A stretch of 64,000 bases of DNA from Symbiodinium natans (GCA_905221605.1 CAJNDS010001280.1:1-64000); one strand, 5' to 3'. Positions 31,960 through 42,065 are shown, counted from the stretch's first letter. Notes: a model not told the origin generated them from the sequence alone. Numbers and translations are program-made.

Positions 31960-32899
31960 GCCCTTAACCCTCAACACTAAACCCATACACCCCCTAAATT
32001 AATCTCCTTGAGAAGGGGAGCCCCCAAAAACAGAGGTAGTTTAAGTGAGCCCCCCCGGAGGCCGCAAACGCCCCATCGCCAGAAGTGTCACTCGGATCAT
32101 GTGCTCACAGTCTCTGTAACTTTGCAATTGTTCCAAAGTCAAAAAAAGCCCCCTGACTCTCCTCAAAACTTCCCCGAAACTTTCCCTGGACCTGAACCCT
32201 GAAACCTAAACCCTGAAGGCCCTGGTAACGACCTGGCTTGGGGGGTCACAGAGTTAATGCAAACCCAATGGAGAGTTTAGGGTTTAGGGTTTAGGGTTTA
32301 GGATTTAGGGTTTAGGGTTTAGGGTTCAGGGCTTAGAGTTTAGGGTTTAGGGTTTAGGGTTTCGGATATTTTGGGGTTCAAGGGGACTCCAGAGGGATTG
32401 AAGACGTATTCGAGACGTGCTGCTTTGCTCAGGTGCTGAGTTGTGCTTCTACTTCCGATTCATAGTTTAACCCCCGAAACCCTATTAAAAACCCTAAGCC
32501 CTGAACCTCAAAACCTTCAACCACCTAAACATCTCAAACAGGCAGGCCAGGCCTAGACCAAACCGCCACAGCCCATGAACTCCCTGAACTACAACGCAGA
32601 AGCTACCTGCCCTAAACCCTAAACCCTAAACCCTAAACCCTACACCCTAAACCCTAAACCCTAAACCCTAAACCTAAACCCAGTTCCCAAGTTCCCCAAG
32701 TTGAAGCCCCCTAAACCGTACAACCCAAAACCCTGAAACCCTAAACCCTAAACCCTGAAACCCTAAACCCTAAAACCGCTGAAAAGCGTAAAACGGCAAA
32801 ACCAATAAAAGCTGAAACCCTAAACCCTAAACCCTACACCCTAAACCCTAATTGAACCGCAAACCCTAAACCCGAAACCCGAAACCCTAAACCCTAAAC
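31960..32899. repeat. Telomere-like DNA, both orientations
   Basis: TTTAGGG at 32275-32365, CCCTAAA at 32608-32685 and 32740-32905. The plus ORF at 32008-32202 is not supported. Confidence 0.6.
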
Positions 32900-32967
32900 C
32901 CAGCCGGAGCCTTCTCATAGCTCTTGGGATCCTGAGAGGTGTGTAGAGACGCGGGGTGACGCGGGCT
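32900..32967 (-). CDS. Exon-like island, donor inside array
   Basis: Minus strand: acceptor CGGCCTTTAG, 22 codons (SPRHPASLHTSQDPKSYEKA...), then GG and the array GTTTAGGGTTTAGGG, which would provide the 5' splice site. Confidence 0.4.
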
Positions 32968-34329
32968 CTAAAGGCCGTTGGGTTTAGGGGTTTAGGGTTT
33001 TAGGGTTTCAACCCTAAAAACCCTAAACCCTAAACCCTAAAGAAGTTTTAGGGCTTAGCGTTTAGGCTTTAGGTAGCAATGGGGGGGGGGGGGGGGGGTT
33101 CCGTCTTGAACCCTAGAAACCCGAAACACCCCAAAGTCCATGGAGCCCCCCTGGAGCCCCTGAAGCCCCAAACCCTGAACCCTGAACCCTGAACCCTGAA
33201 CCCTAAACCCTAAACCCTAAACCCAAACCCCCTCTTGAACCCCAAACCCTTTAACTTATGCCCTGAAGCCCCAAACTTAAACCCCCACCCACGCCCCCCA
33301 GAAAAAAAAAAAAAACACACACACACAAAAACACAAAAAGAGAAAAGGGGGGAACAAAACTACAGATAATCACAAATTCCCAAACACTACAGTAAGGCTC
33401 TACGGCAATATCCCCAAGCCCACGAGGATGCCACCACTTCGAGGTATGCAATCCAAACTCGAGACTACATGGTTTTTGGCTGGGTTGGGGCTGAAAGTTC
33501 AGGATTCCGGTGTTGTTCTGGCTTTCGGGGCTTGCTAGAATTTGGTTGTTGTGGTTTTAGGGCTCGGGTTTCAGTACGGGGGCTTGGCCAGCTCTTGAGT
33601 TGCACTCGCTGATCCTGAAAAGTATATCACCCTAAACCCTAAACCCTAAGCCTTAAACCCGAAACCCGAAACCCGAAACCCGAAACCCTAAACCCTAAAC
33701 CCTAAACCCTAAACCCTAAACCCTAAACCCTAAGCCCTAAACCCTAAACCCTAAACCCTAAACCCTAAACCTGCACGCCTTCAATGCTCGAAGTCATGGC
33801 CCCGTTTGGGGTGCTACTTCTATCATCCCAGCACAGAAACATTTAATCCGAGAAGCCCCCGCCTCAAACCCTAAACCCCAAACCCTAAACCCTAAACCCG
33901 AAACCCGAAACCCTAAACCCCTAAACTCGAAACCCTAAACCTAAACCCCAAACCCTAAACCCTAAACCCGAAACCCTAAACCCTAAACCCCAAACCCGAA
34001 ACCCTAAACCCATTAACCCAACTACAAGCTAGCAGAAGGACAGCGTCAGGAAGATAGCTCCAGGCCGGGTTACCTTATATGAGGCTCTGCTCATAAGGGG
34101 GTTTATCAGAGAGTTAAGGGTTTAGGGTTTGGGGTTTAGGGTGTAAGGTTTAGGGTTTAGGGTTTAGGGTTTAGGGTTTAGGGTTTAGGGTTTAGGGTTT
34201 AGGGTTTAGGGTTTAGGGTTTAGGGTTTAGGGTTTAGGGTTTGGGGTACTTCTGTTAGGCTGAGCCGGTGAAAACACGCAGCTCCCAGCTCGGTCCTCCT
34301 TGCTACTGTTGACCAACGCCTCGACCTTC
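32968..34329. repeat. Telomere-like DNA, poly-G, (A/C) run
   Basis: A G-run at 33080-33098, an A/CA-rich run at 33300-33350, CCCTAAA arrays at 33630-33770 and 33865-34015 with CCCGAAA variants, and a TTTAGGG array at 34148-34245. 33380-33620 has no confident gene. Confidence 0.65.
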
Positions 34330-34529
34330 TACTTGGAGGTTCATGGTACAAACCAAATACTACTTGGGGTTTAGGATTTAGGGTTTAGGGTTTAGGGTTT
34401 AGGGCTTAGGGTTTAGGGTTTAGGGTTAGGGTACTTGTAACCCAATGATAGCCATCGGGCAATTAAGGGGGCGACAAGAGGGTTATAAGTACAGCTATCA
34501 TTGGGTTATAAGTACCCTGAACCTCCAAG
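34330..34529. mobile_element. GGAGGTTC fold-back element interrupted by TTTAGGG array
   Basis: Left end TACTTGGAGGTTCATGGTAC, right end GTACCCTGAACCTCCAAG, with inner TTATAAGTACAG matching the family. The usual interior is broken by a TTTAGGG array of about nine units (34366-34432). Array DNA has therefore entered, or grown inside, an existing element. Confidence 0.8.
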
Positions 34530-34958
34530 AAGGTTTAGGAAGTTTAGCGGTGTTTGGGGTCCAGGGTTTGGGTTTCGGGTTATCAGGTTTTCGGGACTTT
34601 GGGGAATGGGTTTGAGGACTCGGGCATCTAGAGTTCCGTGTTTCGGGTCGAATTGGGGTTTGGGGTCGTGTCGGGGCTGGTTTGAAGTTTGAAGGTGTAG
34701 GAATTTTGGCTATGGGAGGGCCGAATGCAGTGGATTGGGGATACTGCGCAGCTGAAAGCATTGAGGTCTCTAACCCCTGCCCTAACCCCCTTCCCTTGAT
34801 ACATCCCAAAAACAAAAGAACACCTAGACTCTAAACCCTAAACCTTGTCCCTAAACCATAAACCCTAAACCCTAAACCCTAAACCCCAAACCCTAAACCC
34901 TAAACCCTAAACCCTAAACCCTACACCCTAAGCCCTGTCGCAGTAACCACAAGCAAAC
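34530..34958. other. Intergenic with CCCTAAA array
   Basis: G-rich degenerate DNA, then a CCCTAAA array at 34858-34930. ORFs on both strands at 34498-34815 are mutual shadows of repeat-derived sequence. Confidence 0.5.
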
Positions 34959-35021
34959 CGACAGAAAGGAAAGCACGGCGCCTCCTCCATGCCACTGGAC
35001 CACCTCCTCCAAAGAGCAGCC
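34959..35021 (-). CDS. Exon-like island, phase 0, unknown product
   Basis: Minus strand: acceptor ACAAGGTGCAG, exactly 21 codons (GCSLEEVVQWHGGGAVLSFL...), donor CTGTCGGTTTGC. 15 of 21 codons end in G or C. CCCTAAA on the left and TTTAGGG on the right (35038-35075). Confidence 0.5.
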
Positions 35022-35450
35022 CTGCACCTTGTCTCGGTTTAGGGTTTAGGGTTTAGGGTTTAGGGTTTAGGGTTCAGGGTTCAGGGTTTGGGGTTTGGGG
35101 TTTGGGGTTTCAGCATAGGGTCAAATAACCCTAAACCCTAAACACTAAAACCTTTAACCCCTAAACCCCTAAACCATGTACCCTGAAGTCCTACACCGTG
35201 ATCAGCCCTTACGTAGGCAAAGCCAAAACAGCCCCTAAAGTCACACACTAGTAGAAAAACCTGCCGAGATCGTTTAGGGTTTAGGGCTTTGGGCTTGGGG
35301 CTTAGGGGCTCCCAACCCTCTAAACCCCAACCCCTAAACCCTGAACCCTAAACCCTAAACCCCAAACCCTAAACCCTAAACCCTAAACGAAAACCCTAAA
35401 CCCTAAACCCTAAACCCTGAACCCTAAACCCTAAACCCTTTTGTCTGTAG

Positions 35451-35515
35451 CTTTGATTGCCACCAGCTGCTGCAACATCAATGCTGGGGTCCTTGCACCA
35501 GAAGCGCCTTGTCAG
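35451..35515 (+). CDS. Exon-like island with strong splice sites
   Basis: Acceptor CCCTTTTGTCTGTAG has the best polypyrimidine tract seen here, and donor TGTCAGGTAATT is near consensus. The 65-nt island reads LIATSCCNINAGVLAPEAPC. CCCTAAA array on the left, degenerate TTTAAGGG on the right. Confidence 0.5.
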
Positions 35516-36000
35516 GTAATTAGGGATGCCTCGCGGGTTTAAGGATTTAAGGGTTTAGCGCTTAAGGGCTTACTTACGGGTTTCAGGGTTTAAGGGTTGA
35601 GTTTGGGGTTTGAGGGCTTAAGGGTTGAAGGGGCTAAGTTGCAGGAGCCTGTACAACGTAAACCCCAAATCCTAACCCCAAACCCCAAACCCTAGACCTT
35701 AAACCCCAAACCCTGAACCCTGAACCCTGAACCCTGAACCCTAAACCCTAAACCCTAAACCCTAAACCCTAAACCCTAAACCCTAAACCCTAAACCCTAA
35801 ACCCCCTACCCCCTAAACCCTAAACCCTAAACCCTAAACCCTAAACCCTAAACCCTAAACCCTAAACCATAGGCCGCCCGCGCCAGGCGGCGGCCGGTAC
35901 AACTGAACGCTACCGCTTCGAGATCTGCTTGCTTTGCCAAGCAGAGCGAGTTTGCCACACCTGATGCATCCCTGCTAGCCATAGGGCACAATGTAATAAT
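35516..36000. repeat. CCCTAAA and CCCTGAA arrays
   Basis: TTTAAGGG words to 35640, CCCTGAA units at 35710-35740, then CCCTAAA arrays at 35740-35868 with one short break. No gene seen. Confidence 0.8.
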
Positions 36001-36024
36001 GGATTAACCCTAAACCCCCGACGC

Positions 36025-37425
36025 GCCACCCCGGTGGGGGAGGCCAGGGTTGCCCCCGCCAGAGTTGCCCCCGCCAGGGTTGCCCCCGCCAAAATTGCCC
36101 CCCACCAGGGTTGCCCCCACCAGGGTTGCCCGCGCCAGGTTGCCGGAGGCAGGGTTGCCCTTCCCAGGGTTGCCCCCGCTGGGGTTGCCACCTAGAGTTC
36201 CCCCCACCAATGTTGCCCCCACCGGGTCCCCTGCAGGTTGCCCCCACCAGGGTTGCCCCCGCCAGGGTTGGGGGTGCCCCCGCCCCCGTGCCAGGCTCCG
36301 CCAGGTTGTTTCCGCCAGGGTTGCCCCCGTCAGGGTTGTTCCGGGCCTGCCAGGGTTGCTTCCGCGAGGGTTGGTCAGGGTTGCTTCCGCCAGGGTTGCC
36401 CCCAGCAGGGTTGCCCCCGCCAGGGTTGCCCCCTCCAGGTTGCCCCCCGCCAGGGTTGCCCCCGCCAGGGTTGCCCCCGCCAGGGTTGCCCCGCCAGGGT
36501 TGCCCCCGCCTTTCCAGGGTCGCTCTCCACAAAGTTGCCCTCGCCAGGGTGACAGTGTTGCCCCCGCCAGGGTTGCTCACATTTGCCCGGCAGGGTTGCC
36601 CCCACCAGGGTTGCCCTTGTGAGGGTTGTCCCCTCTCAGGGTTGCCCCCGCCAGGGTCTCATTTGCAAGATTGCTCTAAACAGACCTTCTCTGCGACGGC
36701 CCTCCCAGACCACCTGGTCCTCCTCACACGCTTGCGAGGCTTCGTCCTCCTTCTCGAAGGAACCACAAGCTCACTGCCAAAGTACTCTATTATTCTGCCA
36801 GATCCGGCAATGTTGCCCTCGCGGGTTGCCCCCCGCCAGGGTTGCGCCTGCCAGGGTTGCCGGGGCTTGCCCTGGCTTTAGCTATGGCCTTGAGGGTGTC
36901 TTAAACACAGTAGTTTTGATCCAGAACAGTGTAGGCTCTTGCAACTGTGCGTCCCATCCCGGCCATGGGGGAGAGTTGAGCCTTGATAGGGGCCCCCTGC
37001 CAGGGTTGCCCCCGTGAGGGTGGCCCCCGCCAGGGTGGCCCCCGCCAGGGTGGCCCCCGCCAGCGCCCTCGCCAGGGTTGCCCCCACCACATTTGCCCCC
37101 AAGGTTGCCCCCGCCAGGGTTGCCCCCGCCAGGGTTGCCCCCGCCAGGGTTGCCCCCGTCAGGGTTCCCTTTCAGGGCTGCCCTCACCAGGGTTGCCAGG
37201 TGGTTGCCCTACCAGTTGCGCCCAAAATTCCTTTCCAACTTTTCAGCATTGCTCTCCGCAGGGTTGCCCTCGCTAATTTGACAGGTTTGCCCCCGCGTTG
37301 CCCACCAGGTCTGCCCCGCCAGGGTTGCCCCGCCAGGGTTGCCCTTGTGAGGGTTGTCCCTGCCAGGGTTTCCCCCGCCCCCTCCCCCTTCAGGGTTGCC
37401 CCCGCCACCAACCCGGGCACCATGT
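36025..37425. repeat. 15-bp GC-rich minisatellite (CAGGGTTGCCCCCGC)
   Basis: Dozens of copies of a 15-bp unit with frequent single-base changes and some 1-3 base indels. Because 15 is a multiple of 3 and the unit lacks stops, long stretches are open in all six frames. Plus frames give PPPGL, RVAPA or QGCPR repeats; minus frames give GGGNP, RGQPW or GATLA repeats. GATLA resembles a degenerate pentapeptide repeat (A-x-L-x-x), so the array could derive from a pentapeptide-repeat gene on the minus strand. I cannot tell coding repeats from a plain minisatellite. Confidence 0.9.
36690..37005 (+). CDS. Coding-like unit, copy 1 of a diverged duplication
   Basis: Between minisatellite blocks: a plus-strand reading LVLLTRLRGFVLLLEGTTSS then LPKY, and further on SYGLEGV and SHPGHGG. 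Copy 2 at 37447-37690 keeps the same peptide elements in the same order. Differences include silent changes (CTC/CTT, TCA/TCC) and a whole-codon insertion (TAT), which favours selection on the plus-strand frame. No family recognised. The frame passes stops between the two peptide elements, so introns or decay must be involved. Confidence 0.4.
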
Positions 37426-37446
37426 CGCCTACTTGTGCACCTTCTC

Positions 37447-37690
37447 AGTGAACCTGGTCCTCCTTGCGCTCTTGCAAGGCTTCGTCGTCCTTCTCTATGA
37501 AGGAACCACAAGCTCCCTGCCAAAGTACTTATTCCGGAGTCCTGCGACCAACATGGCTCGGGTTGGAAAAACCGACACGGGGCTTGCCCTGGCTTAGCTA
37601 TGGCCTTGAGGGTGTAGGCTCAAGCAACAGCAGCAGTACGTCCCATCCCGGCCATCGGGGACAGTGGAGGTGAAAGCTGCCTTGATAGGG
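37447..37690 (+). CDS. Coding-like unit, copy 2 of a diverged duplication
   Basis: LVLLALLQGFVVLLYEGTTS followed by SLPKY, then GLPWLSYGLEGV and SHPGHRG. Compared with copy 1 it lacks the segment 36905-36940 and carries a CAGCAG-type insertion. It is followed by a 12-nt poly-G. Confidence 0.4.
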
Positions 37691-38134
37691 GGGGGGGGGG
37701 TAGACCGCTCTAAACCCCAAAAAGGCGGTAGTTTGGGTGGTTGGGGTGGGATCCGCTGCACCGAGGCGGCCCGACCCGCCACCACTCCCTGGCGCGGGTC
37801 GGGACCGGGAGTTTGGAACACCCTAAACCCTAAACCCTAAACCCAAACCCTGGGGGAGCCCGGTTCGTCGACCCTGGAACCCGGGCGGGGTCAGTTCAAA
37901 AACATTAGATTGTCGAACCCCTGTGTTCATGGGTTCCCCATACCACTCCCCTCCAAACTAGTTTAGGGTTTAGGGTTTAGGGTTTAGGGTTTAGGGTTTC
38001 GGGTTTAGGGTTTAGGGTTTAGGGTTTTGGGTTTTTGGGTTTGCTGTGATAGGGTGTAGATGCTTTTAAACTAGTGAACCTGCAGCCGACTGCTGTGGCC
38101 GGCAAGAATATTACTAGATGGTCGGTGCAGAGGC
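37691..38134. other. Intergenic with arrays
   Basis: CCCTAAA words at 37820-37845 and a TTTAGGG array at 37965-38030. No gene seen. Confidence 0.5.
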
Positions 38135-38200
38135 ACCGTAGCCATTTTGGCTCAAGGTACAAATCGGGGTTTTGCTGCAAAGCAGGCCTTTTGTCTTTTC
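38135..38200 (+). ncRNA. SL: Spliced-leader (dinoSL) RNA gene or relict
   Basis: 38135-38156 begins ACCGTAGCCATTTT and ends GGCTCAAG, matching all 22 positions of the conserved dinoflagellate spliced leader as I know it (first base variable). It is followed by GTAC, so a 5' splice site sits exactly at the exon end, as in an SL RNA gene; a leader copied back from mRNA would run into message. The likely Sm-binding word ATTTTGG lies inside the exon, as reported for dinoflagellates. Downstream, 38171-38186 can form a short stem with a GCAA loop, followed by T-rich runs. The 3' end is a guess. SL genes are usually multicopy; I find one exact copy here. Confidence 0.85.
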
Positions 38201-39061
38201 TTTTGCGAGATAAGCGGCCTTTTTGGCTTTCTTCTTTGGCTAGCTGAGTCGATCTTTCGGGTTGCTGGAAAATATCAAAAACAGCTTTCTCTTTTCATGC
38301 ACATGGAACCCCACATATACACTTGGGCACAAAACCCAAACCTGAGATCTTTCAACAAATGTTCGAGAAATTTCAGAACTTTCTCAACAGGTTCTCATGG
38401 TGGTCTTTCGCATCAAAAGTAGCTACACAGATTTTTGGCTGCTCTTGAGGATTGCTGAAAAATATTGGGTCCGGGAAGGCCCAAATAATGCAGGGGGGCC
38501 CGTACCCAGGTCAGACCGGCAGGGGCTTGGTCAAGGGGGTGCAGGGAAGGCCAGGGGGCAGGGGGGAGGGCCTGGGCTGGGGCCCGGGAGTACCCCCCGC
38601 CTGAAGGGGTCAGGGGCTCAGGTATGGAAAAAAAGGGACCGGTACTGGTCCCCAAAAGAACGTGTTCCGCTACCGGGGTGCTACCAACCAGGCGGGCAAG
38701 CGACCTGTTCGAGGTCGAAGGGCTTTCGCGCCACCCCCCAACAAAGGCCTAGATTAAGGGTATTTGCGGTAAAAACCTAGGGAGAGGGAGGGTAGTATAG
38801 AAGGGGGTAGTAGGGGAGGACTCAGGACCCTTTAAAGCCGGTTCGGGGGGGGGGGGGGGGACGCACCCTAAACCCTGCACCCCGGAACCCCTAACCCCTA
38901 AGCCCAAAACACTAAACCCCTAGACGCTAAACCTGAGCCCTAGACCCTGACCTCTAAACCCCTAAACCCTAAATCTTAACCCTAAACCCCATTAAACCCT
39001 AAACCCGGAAGCTCTTGAAAAATGGACCTTCAGGTCTCTCCGCACTGCAGAGATGCGCACG
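38201..39061. other. Intergenic, G-rich, poly-G
   Basis: GTTGCTGGAAAATATC (38263) and GATTGCTGAAAAATATT (38451) are related and may be decayed copies of the region downstream of the SL. 38475-38760 is G-rich without a confident gene. A G-run lies at 38846-38860, then CCCTAAA-type words to 39005. Confidence 0.4.
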
Positions 39062-40528
39062 TCAGCACCCATCCGAGGATTCCTGCGTAAGTAAAGAGAC
39101 GATCTCCAGGTAACCATAGTCATGTGCTAGCCAAACAGCTGTCCAGCCACTATCCGCTATGGCGTCCTTGTGGGCACCAGCTTCCACCAGCAAACGTGCG
39201 ATCTCCGCGTGGCCATTGCAACATGCGAACATGAGAGCTGTTCTGCCCACACTGTCTGGATAGTCCTTGTCAGCGCCGGACTCCACCAGCAAGCGTGCAA
39301 TTTCCGCATGGCCATTGCCACACGCGAGCATGAGAGCTGTCTTACCGCCAGAGCTTTTGAAGCTGGTGGACAAGTCCTTCCTCGCGCCAGCTTCCACCAG
39401 CAAGCGTGCGATCTCCACGTGGCCATTGTCACATGCGAACATGAGAGCTGTCTTACGATCATCGTCCCTCAAGTCCTTGTTACAACCAGCTTCCACCAAC
39501 AAGCGTGCAATCTCCAGGTGGCCATTGACACATGCGAACATGAGAGCTGTCCTACCGAAAAGGTCTGTCAAGTCCTTGTCCACACCAGCTCCCAACAGCA
39601 AGTGCGCAATCTCCACATGCCCATTGCCACATGCAAACATGAGAGCTGTCTTATCGCCACTTCCCAAGTCCTTGTCGGCACCAGCCTGCACCAGCAAACG
39701 GGCAACCTCCACGTGGCCATTGTCACATGCGAACGCGAGAGCAAACCTGCCGAAACGGTCTGTTAAGTCCGTGTTCCAACCAGCTTCAACCACAAGCAAG
39801 CGTGCAATCTCCAAGTGCCCTTTGGCACATGCGAACATGAGAGCTGTCTTACGATCCTTGTCCCTCACGTCCTTGCAACCAGCTTCCAGCAGCAAGCGTG
39901 CAATCTCCAAGTGGCCTTTGTCACATGCGAAGGTGAGAGCGGTCTGGCCACGGTCGGAGTCGGTCAAGTCCTTGTCAGCACCAGCCTCCACAAGCAAACG
40001 GGCAATCTCCAGGTGGCCATTCTCACATGCGAACATGAGAGCAGTCCTAAGATCATCGTCCCTCAAGTCCTTGTTACAACCAGCTCCCAGCAGCAAGCGT
40101 GCAATCTCCATGTAGCCATTGATACCTGCAAACATGAGAGCTGTCTTGCCAGAACAGTCACCTGCCCATTTGTCAACGTAGGTATTGTCCCGCAAGTCCA
40201 AGTCAGCACGAGCTATCAACAGAAACTGGACAGCCTTAGTGAAGCCATTGAAGGCCGCATTGAAGAATTCCAGGTTGATTGCCACATGCGCAGCCTCTGT
40301 CCCTGCAGAGGAAGTCTGTAGCAACAGCTGCATGTCCCATGGCGTCTCCAGTATCACATCATCCTCCAGCCTCCTGCCGCCATGAATGAGCTCTTGGAGG
40401 CACGCAGGAAAACCGTGCAGCTTGCGCAAGTGCCGCTTCAAATCCGCGACGACGCTCAACTCCTCACCCAGGTCCTCCTGGGTGAGGGAGCAGAGCTCTT
40501 CGCCCGACATCCCCCAAACGCGGAGCAT
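39062..40528 (-). CDS. Ubiquitin-like / ankyrin-repeat protein, 488 aa
   Basis: A single long exon. Start chosen at ATG 40528 (MLRVWGMSGEELCSL...), just after GACCAGG, a plausible trans-splice acceptor; the frame is open further up but only through poly-G-derived proline codons. Residues 1-75 look ubiquitin-like (sheet-helix pattern, DLKRHLRKLHGFPACLQELI, then LEDD). From about residue 88 to the end there are about twelve ~33-residue ankyrin repeats with the core TALMFACxNGHLEIARLLVEAG and interrepeat DKDLTD; the first and last are degenerate. Repeats 1-2 and 7-8 share CNKDLRDDD, pointing to internal duplication. Ankyrin arrays bind protein partners; the ligand and pathway are unknown. Long antisense ORFs here are mirror frames of the repeats. 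Confidence 0.9.
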   Translation of the reverse strand: MLRVWGMSGEELCSLTQEDLGEELSVVADLKRHLRKLHGFPACLQELIHGGRRLEDDVILETPWDMQLLLQTSSAGTEAAHVAINLEFFNAAFNGFTKAVQFLLIARADLDLRDNTYVDKWAGDCSGKTALMFAGINGYMEIARLLLGAGCNKDLRDDDLRTALMFACENGHLEIARLLVEAGADKDLTDSDRGQTALTFACDKGHLEIARLLLEAGCKDVRDKDRKTALMFACAKGHLEIARLLVVEAGWNTDLTDRFGRFALAFACDNGHVEVARLLVQAGADKDLGSGDKTALMFACGNGHVEIAHLLLGAGVDKDLTDLFGRTALMFACVNGHLEIARLLVEAGCNKDLRDDDRKTALMFACDNGHVEIARLLVEAGARKDLSTSFKSSGGKTALMLACGNGHAEIARLLVESGADKDYPDSVGRTALMFACCNGHAEIARLLVEAGAHKDAIADSGWTAVWLAHDYGYLEIVSLLTQESSDGC

Positions 40529-41201
40529 CCTGGTCTTATCAGCCCCCAAAAGGGCTGTGCATGCAAGGATGCAACGAGCCAAGGGGCTCAATGTAGGGGC
40601 CGTACTTACTAGAATAGGGTTCTTTGGGGGGGGGGGGGGGTAATTATAGTATAATTGTATAGGGACCACAGGGGAATACTAATAGTATAATTGTATAGGG
40701 ACCATAAGGGAATACTCATATGGAGAGAGAGCGGGGTAATAAGAGCCGTCTGGGATCAGCTGCCTGTTTTCGTTGGCGGGTCAGAAAATTTCCAAACTCT
40801 AGACCCCCAAAAACCTAAAATCTAAAAACCCTAAAGGCCTACAAGGTCAGATAGTTCCTAAACTCTAAACCCTAAAATAAAAAAAACTAAACCCTAAAGC
40901 CCCCAAACCCCAAGCCCCGAAAACCGGAGGGCTCCAAATGTCCCCACACAATTAAAATTGAAGGTTTAGGGTTTAGGGTTTAGGGTTTAAGGGTTAGGGT
41001 TTAGAGTTTAGGGTTTAGGGTTTAGGGTTTAGGGTTTAGGGTTTAGGGTTTAGGGTTTAGGGTTTAGGGTTTAGGGTTTAGGGTTTAGGGTTTAGGGTTT
41101 ATCGAAATAAACCTTGCTTCGGGTCGGGGTGGGGCGGACCCCTAAACCCAAAACCATGAACCCTTCTGGGTTTCGAGGTTTGGGTTCGGCCCTGTGGTCA
41201 G
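40529..41201. repeat. Poly-G, 38-bp tandem pair, TTTAGGG array
   Basis: A run of about 14 Gs ends at 40640. TAGTATAATTGTATAGGGAC is tandemly duplicated (about 40650-40725); related words occur at 24430 and 51945. A TTTAGGG array of about 13 units lies at 41006-41100. Confidence 0.75.
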
Positions 41202-41260
41202 AAGCACAAGGCTTCAGCAGCATCTCCCTCACATTCAATGTGCAAGCGCCTTGCTGTAGG
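41202..41260 (+). CDS. Exon-like island, unknown product
   Basis: Acceptor CCCTGTGGTCAG, 19 codons (KHKASAASPSHSMCKRLAV), donor GTAGGGTTTTGGG inside TTTAGGG-type DNA. Confidence 0.4.
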
Positions 41261-41401
41261 GTTTTGGGTTAGGAGTCCTATGCTGATAGCAATGCAATAT
41301 CAACAGATCAAAACACCCTAAACCCTAAACCCTAAACCCTCAACCCTCAACCCTCAACCCTAAACCCTAAACCCTAAACCCCGCAACCCGGCGCCACGTA
41401 C

Positions 41402-41437
41402 CTGCCTGGCCCCTCTCCGGTGGTGCAGGGTCTTTGT
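41402..41437 (-). CDS. 36-nt micro-exon candidate
   Basis: Minus strand: acceptor AATTTGAGGCAG and near-consensus donor AGGCAGGTACGTGG enclose 12 codons (TKTLHHRRGARQ). The donor quality makes it notable despite the length. Confidence 0.35.
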
Positions 41438-42065
41438 CTGCCTCAAATTGTCAGAACTTAAGGTTCAGCGTTTAGGGTTTAGGGTTAGCGTTTAGGGGTT
41501 AGGGTTTAGGGTTTAGGGTTCAGGGTTCAGGGTTCAGGGTTTAGGGTTTAGGGCTACTTAGTGGGAACCTACTTGGAGGTTCGTGGTACTTAACAACCAA
41601 GTATAACTGCATTTATGACCCACTTATAAGCCCCTCAGTTGCCGTAATATGGTTGTAATTGGGTTAAGTGCAACTACTATGTGGTTAGTAAGAACCATAG
41701 ACCTCAAACCCCAAGCCGCGACCCTAAGCCCTAAACCCCATAAACCCTTCACCCTATGAAAACTTAAACCCAAACGCTAACCTCTAAACTGCCTCAAGCC
41801 CCGAAAAGCCCTATACACCAAACCACTGAATGCCCTCAACCCTACAACAATATGCCCCCTACACTACACACACAAAAACCCGTAAACCTAAACCCTACAC
41901 CCGAATCACCCCAAACCTTAAAGCCCTAAACCCTAAACTTAAAACCCTAAACCCTGGACCCTAAACCCTAAACCCTAAACCCAAAAACCTAAACCCTAAA
42001 CCCTAAACCCTAAACCCTAAACCCCACACCCCTAACCCCAGCACCCTAAACCCTAAGCCCCAAAG
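41438..42065. repeat. Arrays and a fold-back element
   Basis: TTTAGGG/TTCAGGG at 41465-41555, the GGAGGTTC fold-back element at 41570-41708, and CCCTAAA derivatives at 41710-42060. No gene. Confidence 0.7.
41570..41708. mobile_element. Fold-back element, MITE-like (GGAGGTTC family)
   Basis: TACTTGGAGGTTCGTGGTAC and AACCAAGTATAACTG at the left; GTGGTTAGTAAGAACCATAG and ACCTC at the right. About 139 bp, more diverged at the right end. Confidence 0.7.

Noticed and set aside
35910-37451. Many long Pro/Gly/Arg-rich ORFs in all frames
   Set aside because: Consequence of a stop-free 15-bp unit; only the duplicated unique units are kept as coding-like.
39157-40643. Plus-strand and alternative-frame ORFs of up to 282 aa
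   Set aside because: Shadows of the ankyrin repeats; periodicity and family match belong to the minus frame.
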